26,786 nucleotides of DNA from JBGPYB01 sp041493035 (GCA_041493035.1 JBGPYB010000057.1:1-26786), one strand, 5' to 3'. Shown: positions 15,029-22,841, counted from the first letter of the stretch. The notes: generated by a model not told the origin, from the letters alone. A program made the numbers and translations.

Positions 15029-15967
15029 GTGACGCCCGTGTCCACCCAACCCGAGTCCACCCTCGCAGTGCCTGTCCCCGTGACCGGCGCCCAACCGACG
15101 ACAGTCGCCGCGGACTGGCTCCTGCTGGTGGTCCCGGGCCTCATCTGGGGCGCGTCGTTTCTTTTCATCGCCGAAGGCCTGAGGTCGATCGGCCCCAATG
15201 GCCTGACCTTCGTGCGGATCCTGGTTGGGTTCGCAACGCTGGCCTTGGTGCCCCGCGCTCGCCGGCCCATCCTCAAGGCCGACTGGCCCAGTGTGATCTT
15301 ACTGGCCGTTCTCTGGTTCGCCTTCCCGCTCAGCATGTTCCCGTACGCCGAACAGCGTGTCTCGTCGGCGCTCACCGGCATGCTGAACGGCGCAAACCCC
15401 CTGTTCGCGGCGATGGTGGCAGCGTTCCTCGCGCGGCGCGCACCGTCGCGAGGCGTGGCGGCCGGACTCGCTGTCGGATTGACCGGAGCCGTCCTCGTCG
15501 CATGGCCCACGGTGGGCGAGGGGCGCAGCAGCATCGACGGTGTGCTGCTCATCGTGGCGGCGTTGGTGTCGTACGGCTTCGCAATCAACCTCGCTCGACC
15601 CCTCCAGCAGCGGAACGGTGCGCTCCCCGTCATCTGGCGCGCCCAGGCCGTCTCACTGGCGCTGACGGCGCCGCTCGGCATTCCTGAGCTCCTAACGGCG
15701 CGCTGGAGCCTCGGGCCACTTCTATCGCTCCTGGCCCTCGGCGCGCTTGGGACGGCCGTGGCGCAGGTACTTGTTACCGTCGCAGCGGGTCGCCTGGGGG
15801 CGACGCGTGCGTCAGCGACCACGTTCTTGATTCCGCCGGTGGCGCTCGTGCTCGGCGTCGTGGTCCGCAGCGAGCGGGTCGCGTTGGTCTCCGTCATGGG
15901 AGGAGCAGTGTGCGTGGCCGGGGCCTGGCTCATCCGCCGCGCACAGTCGGAGCATCGGAAGAGATAA
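15029..15967 (+). CDS. EamA/DMT-family transporter
   Basis: A 312-residue inner-membrane protein of the drug/metabolite transporter superfamily with two EamA repeats of five helices each (about 28-155 and 168-305). LVVPGLIWGASFLFIAEGL near 32-50 opens the first repeat, and AEQRVSSALTGMLNGANPLFAAMVAAFL near 110-137 is the characteristic helix 3-4 hairpin; AGRLGATRASATTFLIPPVALVLGV is its counterpart in the second repeat. Such proteins export amino acids, nucleotide-related compounds or drugs; the substrate cannot be inferred. The start used is GTG 15029, with GAGAG just upstream; GTG 15038 is an alternative. It is divergent from the FkbM gene and followed by a relic fragment. Confidence 0.87.
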   Translation: MTPVSTQPESTLAVPVPVTGAQPTTVAADWLLLVVPGLIWGASFLFIAEGLRSIGPNGLTFVRILVGFATLALVPRARRPILKADWPSVILLAVLWFAFPLSMFPYAEQRVSSALTGMLNGANPLFAAMVAAFLARRAPSRGVAAGLAVGLTGAVLVAWPTVGEGRSSIDGVLLIVAALVSYGFAINLARPLQQRNGALPVIWRAQAVSLALTAPLGIPELLTARWSLGPLLSLLALGALGTAVAQVLVTVAAGRLGATRASATTFLIPPVALVLGVVVRSERVALVSVMGGAVCVAGAWLIRRAQSEHRKR

Positions 15968-16000
15968 GATATATAGACTCTGGCCATCATCCGCCGCCGC

Positions 16001-16132
16001 ATCCGCGCCGGTCCCGCTCAGTGGCCCCTGGTGACCGCCGACACCGCGGGCAACGCGCTCGTAATCTGGGCCGAAGACGAGGGCGCGACGACGCGTGTCT
16101 GGTCGAATCGGTTCGAGATTGACTCTCCCTGA
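16001..16132 (+). pseudogene. C-terminal relic of a secreted repeat (beta-propeller-like) protein
   Basis: With no start codon, this frame encodes IRAGPAQWPLVTADTAGNAL then VIWAEDEGATTRVWSNRF and EIDSP before TGA 16130-16132. The pattern P-x-V-x-x-D-x-x-G-N-A-x-x-x-W-x-x-x-x-G, ending in W-x-N-R-F, is one blade or repeat of the type seen in tandem in secreted bacterial proteins. A TAG lies in frame at 15974-15976, so only the last repeat is left. It follows the transporter stop by 33 bases, and no upstream gene body exists. I take it as a degraded 3' end. Identification is by repeat pattern only. Confidence 0.45.
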
Positions 16133-16199
16133 GAGCGGGTTCTGGCCGCCAAGACCGCGCTAAGTTTGCCCTGCGCGTCCGGTTCGAGAGGCTTGGGGC

Positions 16200-17537
16200 T
16201 CACCCCCGGCGGCGCGACTTCCTCCGGATGAATTGCTGAAGCACGTCGTCCAGATCGGGCTTGCTGGTCTCGGCGAGGGAGTACTGGACGCGAACCGAAG
16301 GCTTGTTGATGGACACGACCCTCCGCAGGTCGATCGGTGTGCCGATGACGACCGTATCGCATGGGACCTGATTGATGGTTTCCTGAAGGTCCCGGATTTG
16401 CTTCGGACCGTAGCCCATTGCCGGCAGAAGGATGCCGGTGTTGGGGTATTTCCGGAACGTCTCGGCGATGCTCCCCACGGCGTACGGCCGCGGATCGACG
16501 AGCTCCTTTGCGCCGAATTGCTTCGCGGCGATCGTGCCGGCACCGTACCGCATGTTCCCGTGGGTGAGTGTCGGCCCATCCTCCACAACCAACACTCTCT
16601 TCCCACGGATGAGTGAGGGGTCATCAACCACGATCGGGGAGGCCGCCTCGATGATCGTCGCCCGGGGATTGATGCTCCGGACATTCCGTGTGACCAGGTC
16701 GATGTTCTCTCTCGTTGCCGAATCCACCTTGTTGACGATGACCACGTCTGCCAGGCGGACATTCGTCTCACCAGGGTAGTACGTCAGTTCATCCCCTGGC
16801 CGATGGGGGTCGACGACCGTGATCGTCAGATCGGGTTCGTAGAACGACATGTCGTTGTTGCCGCCATCCCAGACGACAACATCAGCTTCCTTCTCCGCCT
16901 GCCGGAGGATGGCCTCGTAGTCGACGCCCGCGTAGATGATCGTGCCTTCGACGATGTGCGGCTCGTACTCCTCCATTTCCTCCACGGTGCACTTGAACCG
17001 TTTCATATCCTCGATGGATGCGTACCGCTGCACCTTTTGCGCCACAAGATCGCCATACGGCATGGGGTGCCGCACCGCGACCACGCGCAGTCCGCGGCTC
17101 CGGAGATATCCGCACACCTTCCGCGACGTCTGGCTCTTCCCGGACCCGGTGCGCACCGCGACGACCGCGATGACCGGCTTCTTCGACTTCAACATCGTGC
17201 GACGCCGCCCGAGCACCTTGAAATCCGCCCCGTGCGCCATGACGAGCGACGCTTTCGCCATGACATAGTCGAACGACACGTCGGAGTAGGAAAAGACCAC
17301 CTCGTCGATCTTCAGCTTCTCGATGAGTTTCGGGAGATCCGCTTCCGGGTAGATAGGGACTCCCTTCGGGTAGCGCTTCCCTGCAAGCTGGGCCGGGTAC
17401 TTGCGGCCATCGATGTTTGGAATCTGCGTCGCGGTAAATGCGACGACCTGATACTTCGGGTTGTTGCGAAAGACCGTGTTGAAGTTGTGGAAATCTCTTC
17501 CCGCCGCACCCATGATCAGTACACGTATGGTCGCCAT
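16200..17537 (-). CDS. Cyclic 2,3-diphosphoglycerate synthetase-like P-loop protein (COG2403)
   Basis: A 445-residue protein of the family that includes archaeal cyclic 2,3-diphosphoglycerate synthetase, which closes 2,3-diphosphoglycerate with ATP; bacterial members have no settled role and are often labelled GTPases. The N-terminal 110 residues form a Rossmann-like domain (VLIMGAAGRDFHNFN at 6-20). The P-loop is VRTGSGKS (128-135). Later come VWDGGNNDM (222-230), NKVD (269-272) and, near the C-terminus, LPAMGYGPKQIRDL and VVIGTPIDL. AAGGAG lies 8 bases before the ATG. The gene begins 23 bases after the carbamate kinase stop. Hand counts give about 50-60% GC on several lines, clearly below most of the window. 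The biochemical role in bacteria is unknown. Confidence 0.82.
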   Translation of the reverse strand: MATIRVLIMGAAGRDFHNFNTVFRNNPKYQVVAFTATQIPNIDGRKYPAQLAGKRYPKGVPIYPEADLPKLIEKLKIDEVVFSYSDVSFDYVMAKASLVMAHGADFKVLGRRRTMLKSKKPVIAVVAVRTGSGKSQTSRKVCGYLRSRGLRVVAVRHPMPYGDLVAQKVQRYASIEDMKRFKCTVEEMEEYEPHIVEGTIIYAGVDYEAILRQAEKEADVVVWDGGNNDMSFYEPDLTITVVDPHRPGDELTYYPGETNVRLADVVIVNKVDSATRENIDLVTRNVRSINPRATIIEAASPIVVDDPSLIRGKRVLVVEDGPTLTHGNMRYGAGTIAAKQFGAKELVDPRPYAVGSIAETFRKYPNTGILLPAMGYGPKQIRDLQETINQVPCDTVVIGTPIDLRRVVSINKPSVRVQYSLAETSKPDLDDVLQQFIRRKSRRRG

Positions 17538-17560
17538 ACAGCGTTCTCCTTGGTGATGGC

Positions 17561-18499
17561 TCAGCGCCTGAGCCGCGTCCCTCCGTGTCCGCCTACCGCA
17601 TCCCCGAGATGCTCGTGGTTCGTGATGAGTGCTTCGTTTCCGCCGCGTTCAAGGAAGACGATCGCAGCGCTGATCTTCGGGCCCATGCTCCCGGACGGGA
17701 ACTGGCCGTCCGCAAGGTACCGCTGGGCGTCGGCCACGGTCAGCTCGGACAGGGGGCGCTCAGTCGGCTTGCCGTAGTCGAGACAGACCTTCTCCACATC
17801 CGTCGCAATCGCGAAGACGTCGGCGCCGAGCTGGCTTGCGAGGATTGCGGACGTGTGGTCCTTGTCGATGACCGCTTCAACCCCTTTCGAAAGATCGTGA
17901 TCATTGAAGACGGGCACGCCACCACCCCCTCCGGCAATAACCACGAGGCCGCGCTCGACGCATGCCCGGATCGCCTCGAGTTCTATGATCTCCTTCGGCT
18001 CGGGCGAGGGCACAACGCGCCGGTAGCCCCGGGAGGAATCCTCGACGATCGTCCACTTGAACAGATCGCGGTGGCGCTCAGCGACCGCCCGGGTATAGAA
18101 CGGACCGATCGGCTTCGTCGGGTGGGTGAACGCAGGATCCTTGCTGTCCACAAGTACCTGGGTGACAAGGGAAACAACGGGAGTCTCCAAACCCGCCTGC
18201 TGGAGCATCTGCCACATGGCGTACTGCAGCACGTATCCGATCTCTCCCTGCGTTGCTGCAACGCAGACATCGAGCGGCAGCCGGTAGGATTCGGGGGCGG
18301 CATACTCCGAGCGGGTCAGCATGGCGCCCACCTGCGGGCCATTCCCGTGCGTGAGCACGACACGGTACCCTGCCTTAATCAGTCGGACAACTGCCGCGGC
18401 TGTGTCGACGGCGTTCTCAAACTGCTCCTGGGCCGTTCCTTTCTGACCGGCCCGGATCAGGGCGTTGCCGCCGACCGCTACCAGCACCAGCTTGGACAT
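17561..18499 (-). CDS. arcC: Carbamate kinase
   Basis: A 312-residue carbamate kinase, interconverting carbamoyl phosphate plus ADP and carbamate plus ATP in the cytoplasm. All family motifs are present: VAVGGNAL (8-14), HGNGPQVG (51-58), AATQGEIGY (81-89), GGGGVPV (191-197), IDKDHTSA (211-218), TDVEKV (233-238) and GSMGPK (270-275). The start ATG at 18499 shares its A with the TGA of the upstream sulfur gene (TGATG), so translation is probably coupled; no separate ribosome site is seen, and the longer frame upstream overlaps the neighbour. No arginine deiminase, ornithine carbamoyltransferase or other carbamoyl phosphate source is nearby, so the usual arginine fermentation setting is absent. 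Like the next gene it is poorer in GC than its surroundings. Confidence 0.93.
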   Translation of the reverse strand: MSKLVLVAVGGNALIRAGQKGTAQEQFENAVDTAAAVVRLIKAGYRVVLTHGNGPQVGAMLTRSEYAAPESYRLPLDVCVAATQGEIGYVLQYAMWQMLQQAGLETPVVSLVTQVLVDSKDPAFTHPTKPIGPFYTRAVAERHRDLFKWTIVEDSSRGYRRVVPSPEPKEIIELEAIRACVERGLVVIAGGGGGVPVFNDHDLSKGVEAVIDKDHTSAILASQLGADVFAIATDVEKVCLDYGKPTERPLSELTVADAQRYLADGQFPSGSMGPKISAAIVFLERGGNEALITNHEHLGDAVGGHGGTRLRR

Positions 18500-19902
18500 C
18501 ACGTCGAGGGCGCGCGCTCCGAGGGCTCGACGGGGTGGCGAGCCTGGATCCACGCCGTGGTCCCCCCCACGACGTTGAAGAGTCGCGGGAAGCCGCGGCG
18601 GGCGAGAAGGCTCACGCCCGCGCTCGAGCGGTAGCCACCGGCGCAGATCACGGCGGTGGGCCGCGAGGCGTCGAGCCCGCCCGCCTCTCGTTCGAGGCGG
18701 TCGAGGGGGAGGTTGCGTGCCCCCGCCACGTGACCCGTCGCGTGCTCGGTCGGGCGTCTCACGTCGAGGACCACGAGGTCCCGCCCTTCCTGGAGGCGGG
18801 CCGCAAGCTCATCGACCGTGATCTGGGGAACCGTCGCCACCGGGCGCGCCGAGGCCGCCCATGCCGCAAGGCCGCCCTCCAGATAGCCGGCCACGTCCGC
18901 AAGGCCGACCCGGGCCAGGCGCACGGCCGCCTCGCTGACGCCGGCCTCGTCGTCGGCCACGATCACGAGGGGACGCTCCGCAGGGAGGAGTGTCCCCGCC
19001 CACGGCGCGAACTGTCCCGACAGGGCGATGTTGACCGAGCCCGGCACGTGCCCAGTGGCGAAAGCGCCGGAGGCTCGGATGTCGAGAACCACCGCGCCCT
19101 CTCTCGCGAGCGCGTCCACCCGGTCAGGGTTGAGCGCGCGGGGGCGCGGCTGGTCGGCGAGTGCGGGGGCGCCGTCGCGGTTCAGCTCCACGTCCCGGGG
19201 AAAGTAGGCGGGGACCTCGGGGAGGTCGGTGGTCATGAGGCGAACGAACGCCTCCTTGGGCATCGGCTGGAGCGCGTAGTTGAAGCGGCGCTGCTCGCCG
19301 ATGCTGGAAGAGGTCTCTTTGGAGATGTTTCGGCCACAGAGCGAGCCTGCTCCGTGCGCGGGATAGACCTCGACCGTGTCGGGGAGCCGCAGGAGCTTGC
19401 CGTGGAGCGAGTCGTAGAGCATACCCGCCATGGCCTCGGCGCTCCACCCCTTCGCCCCCAGCAGGTCGGGCCGGCCCACGTCGCCGATGAAGAGGGTGTC
19501 ACCCGTCAGCACCATCCGCGGGTCGGGTGAGACGGCTTGGTCAACCACGAGAATCGAGATGCTCTCCGGCGTGTGCCCCGGCGTCTCGAGGAAGCGCAGG
19601 ACGACCTGCCCCAGCCGCAGCTCGTCCCCCTCCTTCACGGCGCGATGGGGGAAGGCGGCGCCGGCTTTGGCTCCGAAGACGATCTCGGCTCCGGTGCGCT
19701 CCGCCATCTCCCCATGGCCGCTCACGAAATCGGCGTGGAGGTGGGTTTCGATGACGTAGCGGATACGGAGGCCCTGCACTCGAGCCTCCTCGAGGTATTG
19801 CTCCACATCCCGCTGGGGATCGACGACCGCCGCTTCGCCCTCGGAGCCGATGAGGTATGAAGCGTGGGCGAGGCATCCCAGGTAGAACTGTTTGAAGTGC
19901 AC
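18499..19902 (-). CDS. Persulfide dioxygenase fused to two rhodanese domains (CstB-like)
   Basis: A 467-residue cytoplasmic sulfur enzyme. Residues 1-240 are a metallo-beta-lactamase-fold persulfide dioxygenase of ETHE1/CstB type, oxidising glutathione or low-molecular-weight persulfide to sulfite: HLHAD (54-58), the iron-ligand candidates H110 (TPGHTPES) and D135 (TGDTLFIGDVGRPD), and PAHGAGS (181-187). Residues 260-355 are a rhodanese fold without the catalytic Cys (VIVADDEAG at 313-321). Residues 362-455 are an active-type rhodanese with C420 in ICAGGYRSS. This order, dioxygenase, dead rhodanese, active rhodanese, is the plan of staphylococcal CstB. The GTG start at 19902 is set by GGAGG 8 bases upstream. 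Its stop overlaps the carbamate kinase start. A CstR- or FisR-type regulator is not seen nearby. Confidence 0.9.
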   Translation of the reverse strand: MHFKQFYLGCLAHASYLIGSEGEAAVVDPQRDVEQYLEEARVQGLRIRYVIETHLHADFVSGHGEMAERTGAEIVFGAKAGAAFPHRAVKEGDELRLGQVVLRFLETPGHTPESISILVVDQAVSPDPRMVLTGDTLFIGDVGRPDLLGAKGWSAEAMAGMLYDSLHGKLLRLPDTVEVYPAHGAGSLCGRNISKETSSSIGEQRRFNYALQPMPKEAFVRLMTTDLPEVPAYFPRDVELNRDGAPALADQPRPRALNPDRVDALAREGAVVLDIRASGAFATGHVPGSVNIALSGQFAPWAGTLLPAERPLVIVADDEAGVSEAAVRLARVGLADVAGYLEGGLAAWAASARPVATVPQITVDELAARLQEGRDLVVLDVRRPTEHATGHVAGARNLPLDRLEREAGGLDASRPTAVICAGGYRSSAGVSLLARRGFPRLFNVVGGTTAWIQARHPVEPSERAPST

Positions 19903-19958
19903 GGCCACGGCCTCCGTAGCTGGATCGTACCGCGGTCTTGGGCAGGCCGCGTACCAAC

Positions 19959-19973
19959 GGCCATAGAATGGCC
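19959..19973. promoter_or_regulatory. Inverted repeat over a -10-like box ahead of the amidohydrolase relic
   Basis: GGCCAT-AGA-ATGGCC is a 6-base inverted repeat with a 3-base spacer. TAGAAT inside it (19964-19969) is a good -10 candidate for the plus strand, 32 bases before ATG 20002. It lies in the 99-base divergent gap shared with the persulfide dioxygenase gene, so it could be an operator for either. Confidence 0.35.
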
Positions 19974-20001
19974 ACCGGTTCCTGGAGCAAGGAGGCGTCT
20001 C

Positions 20002-21060
20002 ATGAGGCGGCTCGCGGCCGTGTCCCTGGCACTTCTCGGCGTCGGCGGCGCAGCCGCGGCCGAGGCCGGCCGACCGGATCCTGGCGGGCGGGCGGATCTG
20101 GACCGCCGATGACGCCAAGCCCTGGGCCGAGGCGGTGGCGATCCGGAGCGACCGCATCGTCTACGTTGGCGATGCCGCGGGAGCCGCCGCGCTGCGCGGG
20201 CCGAACACCGAGGTCGTCGAATTCGCGGGCCGGCTGGTGACCCCTGGCTTCAACGACTCGCACATCCACCTCGTGGAGGGTGCTTTGTCCCTGGACGAGG
20301 TCGATCTCAGCGAAGACCAGAGCCTGGAGGCCGTGCAGGCGCGCATCGCGGCCTTTGCCACCGCGGATCCGCGATCGCCCTGGGTGCGCGGCCATGGATG
20401 GCTCTACGGATCGTTCCCGGGTGGCCTGCCCACGAAGGCGCAGCTCGACGCCGTGCTGGCCGACCGTCCCGCCTACATGGAGTGCTACGACGCCCACAGT
20501 GGCTGGGGCAACTCGAAGGCCCGTGCCCTCGTGAAGGCGAAGATTCCCGAGCCGGACCAGGAGGCGCGCTATCGCCTGCTCCTGCGCGCCCTGCGACAGC
20601 TCAACGCGCAAGGCATCACGTCCGTGCAGGACGCCCGCACCGACAGCGCGACCCTGCAGAGCGACCTGCCGCTCCTCGAGCGCGCGATCCGCGAGGGCAA
20701 GCTCACGGGTGCGCGTCACCGCGGCCGTGCAGATGAAAGACGGCGACCGTGGTCACGTCCGACGTCTTCCGCGGTCTCTATTGCGCCACGACCCGCAAGA
20801 CGCGCAAAGGCACGCCAGCGGGGGCGTGGCTGCCCGAGCTGAAGGTGAGCCTCGACAGCGCGCTGCGCCACTACACGATCGACGCGGCCTACGCTTCGTT
20901 CGAAGAAGAGGGGAAAGGCTCGATCAGCGTCGGCAAGCGCGCCGACCTTGTCGTGCTCTCGGAGGATCTCTTCAAGACTCCACCCGAGACGATCCTGAAG
21001 ACCAGGGTCCTGCTCACGCTGTTGGGCGGGAAGCCCGTCTACCGTTCCGCGGGATTCTGA
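20002..21060 (+). pseudogene. YtcJ-type metal-dependent amidohydrolase, frameshifted and internally deleted
   Basis: The gene keeps a good ribosome site (AAGGAGG, 6 bases before ATG 20002) and a signal peptide (MRRLAAVSLALLGVGGAAAA), then breaks. Near 20071 an extra C shifts the frame; from 20072 it reads DRILAGGRIWTADDAKPWAE and on through GFNDSHIHLVEGALSLDEVD, the HxH metal motif of amidohydrolases. Near 20708 an extra G shifts it again, leading to VRVTAAVQMKDGDR. Then, at about 20745-20757, the sequence jumps to the family's C-terminal end: VTSDVFRGLYCATTRKTRKG, LRHYTIDAAYASFEEEGKGS and LLGGKPVYR to the TGA at 21060. Roughly 250 residues with the remaining metal ligands (the later His and Asp) are missing from a protein usually 550-600 long. 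The enzyme is dead as read. Confidence 0.82.
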
Positions 21061-21201
21061 ACGGGGCGCACATCGAAGGCGCGCGTGCGACGGTCCAGTC
21101 CCGGGCGCCAGTCGAGTCCGTATGGAGCGTCTAGGGGTCCCTGCCCTTCCGGCTCGCTTGACGCCGAGCGGCTCCGCGTCGCATCGTGTAGAAGGTGCGC
21201 C

Positions 21202-21222
21202 ATGGTGAGTGAGCCAAGATGA
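21202..21222 (+). CDS. Six-codon upstream reading frame overlapping the co-chaperone start
   Basis: ATG 21202 opens a frame of six codons, MVSEPR, whose TGA (21220-21222) overlaps the ATG of the co-chaperone gene as ATGA. GAAGG lies 6 bases before this ATG, whereas the co-chaperone's own ATG has only a weak GAG. It may deliver ribosomes to the real start by coupling. It may also be chance. Confidence 0.3.
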   Translation: MVSEPR

Positions 21223-22106
21223 GCGGGCCGGACTTCAAGGACTACTACAAGATCCTCGGTGTGGCGAAGACCGCGACCGAGAAGGAAATCAAGGCCGCCT
21301 ACCGCAAGCTCGCGCGGAAGCACCACCCTGACGTGAACGCGGGGAACAAGCAGGCCGAGGCGCGCTTCAAGGAGATCAACGAAGCCAACGAGGTCCTGTC
21401 GGACCCCGAGAAGCGCAGCCGCTACGACGCGCTGGGGGCGAATTGGGACGCTGTCCGAAGCGCCGGTCGTCCGGGTGCGGGCGGGGGAGCGGGATGGCCT
21501 GGGGGATTCCGCGTCGAGACCGAGGGTTTCGACGAACAGAGCTTTGGCGGCTTCTCTGATTTCTTCCGGACTTTCTTTTCGGGGGCCGGTGGGTTCGAGG
21601 AAGTCGGCGGCCGGGGGCGTGGGGCGCGGCAGCACAGCGTCGATCACCCCGTCGACATCACCCTGGAAGAGGTCCTTGCCGGAGCCAAGAGAACGCTCCA
21701 GATCGGCGGTCACTCTCCCCGACGCGTCGAGGTGAAGATCCCCGCGGGCGTCCGAGAGGGGACTCGCGTCCGCGCGGGGGATGTGGTGCTTCGAGTCCAC
21801 GTCCTCCCGCACGCCGCCTTCGAGGTCAAGGGTGACGATCTCCAAGCCTCCGTCCGCGTGCCACTGACCACCGCTGTTCTTGGAGGAGAGGTCCACGTGC
21901 CGACCCTGGACGGGCCCATCGGGATCAAGGTGCCCGCCGGAACCCCCGCCGGGCGCGTCTTTCGCCTCCGGGGGCACGGCCTGCCGCGTATCGACGATGG
22001 CCGCGGTCGCGGCGACCTGCTCGCCACCCTGGCCGTAGATCTCCCCAAGGATCTGTCGAAGCGCGAGAAGGAGCTTTTCGAGGAACTGCGTGGCCTCGGG
22101 CGTTGA
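21219..22106 (+). CDS. CbpA-like DnaJ-family co-chaperone
   Basis: A 295-residue J-protein that would stimulate DnaK ATPase and deliver unfolded clients. The J domain occupies 6-72 (DYYKILGVAKTATEKEIKAA), with the essential HPD at 36-38 and the closing RYDALG. A Gly/Phe-rich linker follows (80-130). There is no CxxCxGxG zinc finger, so this is the CbpA class rather than DnaJ proper. The C-terminal client-binding beta domains start at VDHPVDITLEEVLAGAKRTL (about 143-162) and include VEVKIPAGVREGTRVR and GIKVPAGTPAGRVFRLRGHGLPR. The start has a weak ribosome site but overlaps a six-codon upstream frame. Its stop lies within the promoter of the CsgG-like gene. Confidence 0.9.
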   Translation: MSGPDFKDYYKILGVAKTATEKEIKAAYRKLARKHHPDVNAGNKQAEARFKEINEANEVLSDPEKRSRYDALGANWDAVRSAGRPGAGGGAGWPGGFRVETEGFDEQSFGGFSDFFRTFFSGAGGFEEVGGRGRGARQHSVDHPVDITLEEVLAGAKRTLQIGGHSPRRVEVKIPAGVREGTRVRAGDVVLRVHVLPHAAFEVKGDDLQASVRVPLTTAVLGGEVHVPTLDGPIGIKVPAGTPAGRVFRLRGHGLPRIDDGRGRGDLLATLAVDLPKDLSKREKELFEELRGLGR

Positions 22107-22132
22107 CCCCGCGGGGGGCACTCAGCTATAGT
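22103..22132 (+). promoter_or_regulatory. Sigma-70-type promoter for the CsgG-like gene
   Basis: TTGACC (22103-22108) and TATAGT (22127-22132) match the -35 and -10 consensus at five of six positions each, with an 18-base spacer. The -35 overlaps the co-chaperone stop codon. A CCCCGCGGGG palindrome (22107-22116) overlaps the -35 edge and spacer. Transcription would start near 22139, just ahead of the AGGAGG at 22145. Confidence 0.6.
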
Positions 22133-22160
22133 CGGCCCTATTCGAGGAGGGGGAAAGTCA

Positions 22161-22841
22161 ATGACAGGCAAGCTTTTTGCGGGCCTTAGCGTCGCGCTGG
22201 GTCTCTTTGCGCTCTCTGGGAGCGCAGAAGCGCAGGGTGCCAAGCGGCCGACGGTGGCAGTGATGGACTTCGACTATGGGACGGTCAACAACTGGTGGGG
22301 CCAATACGACATCGGAAAGGGAATGGCCGACCAGGTGGTCGACGCCCTCGTCAACGACGGGACCTTCCGCGTGATCGAGCGCAAGAAACTGGACACCGTC
22401 CTGGCCGAACAGGACTTCTCCCACAGTGATCGGGCCGACCCGAGCGCCGCCAAACTCTCCAAGATCGGCAAGGTGCTGGGCGTCAAGTACATCATCGCCG
22501 GATCGATCACGAAGTTCGGCGGTGAGGAGAAGAACTACGGCGCGGGCGGCCTGGTGGGCGGCAAGATCGGCGGCCTCGGCCTCAAGAAGGCCAAGACCTA
22601 CGTCACGCTGACGGCCCGGATGATCGATGCCTCGACAGGAGAGATCCTGGTCTCGGCCAAGGGCGAAGGGCTCTCGACCAAGGGGGGCGGCATCAAGATC
22701 GGCGGCGCCGGTGGTGGTGGCGGAGCCGGCTTCTCCATGGGGTCGAGCGACTACAAGGACAGCGCGATCGGCGACGCTCAGGAGCAGGCGACCAAGCTCC
22801 TCGTTGCGGCCATCATCGCGAAGAAGGATCGCCTCGAGTAG
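22161..22841 (+). CDS. CsgG-family secreted protein
   Basis: A 226-residue exported protein related to CsgG, the curli secretion pore subunit. The signal peptide is 1-25 (ending SAEAQ), without a lipobox, unlike true CsgG. The CsgG core follows: PTVAVMDFDYGTVNNWW near 30-46, then DIGKGMADQVVDALVNDGTF, RVIERKKLDTVLAEQDF, a GVKYIIAGSITKF strand, and VTLTARMIDASTGEILVSAKG near 151-171. A Gly-rich stretch (174-195) interrupts the C-terminal part. A strong AGGAGG lies 9 to 10 bases before the ATG, behind a good promoter. CsgG-like proteins without curli genes are common and are of unknown role; none of the other curli genes is here. Periplasmic or outer-membrane location is inferred. Confidence 0.82.
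   Translation: MTGKLFAGLSVALGLFALSGSAEAQGAKRPTVAVMDFDYGTVNNWWGQYDIGKGMADQVVDALVNDGTFRVIERKKLDTVLAEQDFSHSDRADPSAAKLSKIGKVLGVKYIIAGSITKFGGEEKNYGAGGLVGGKIGGLGLKKAKTYVTLTARMIDASTGEILVSAKGEGLSTKGGGIKIGGAGGGGGAGFSMGSSDYKDSAIGDAQEQATKLLVAAIIAKKDRLE

Noticed and set aside
14713..16002. A 429-codon minus-strand open frame across the FkbM start and the transporter
   Set aside because: It runs antisense to the transporter and out of frame with FkbM; Arg/Thr/Ser/Ala-rich with no domain.
21039..22121. A 360-codon minus-strand open frame opposite the co-chaperone
   Set aside because: The plus strand encodes an intact J domain; the minus frame has no signature.
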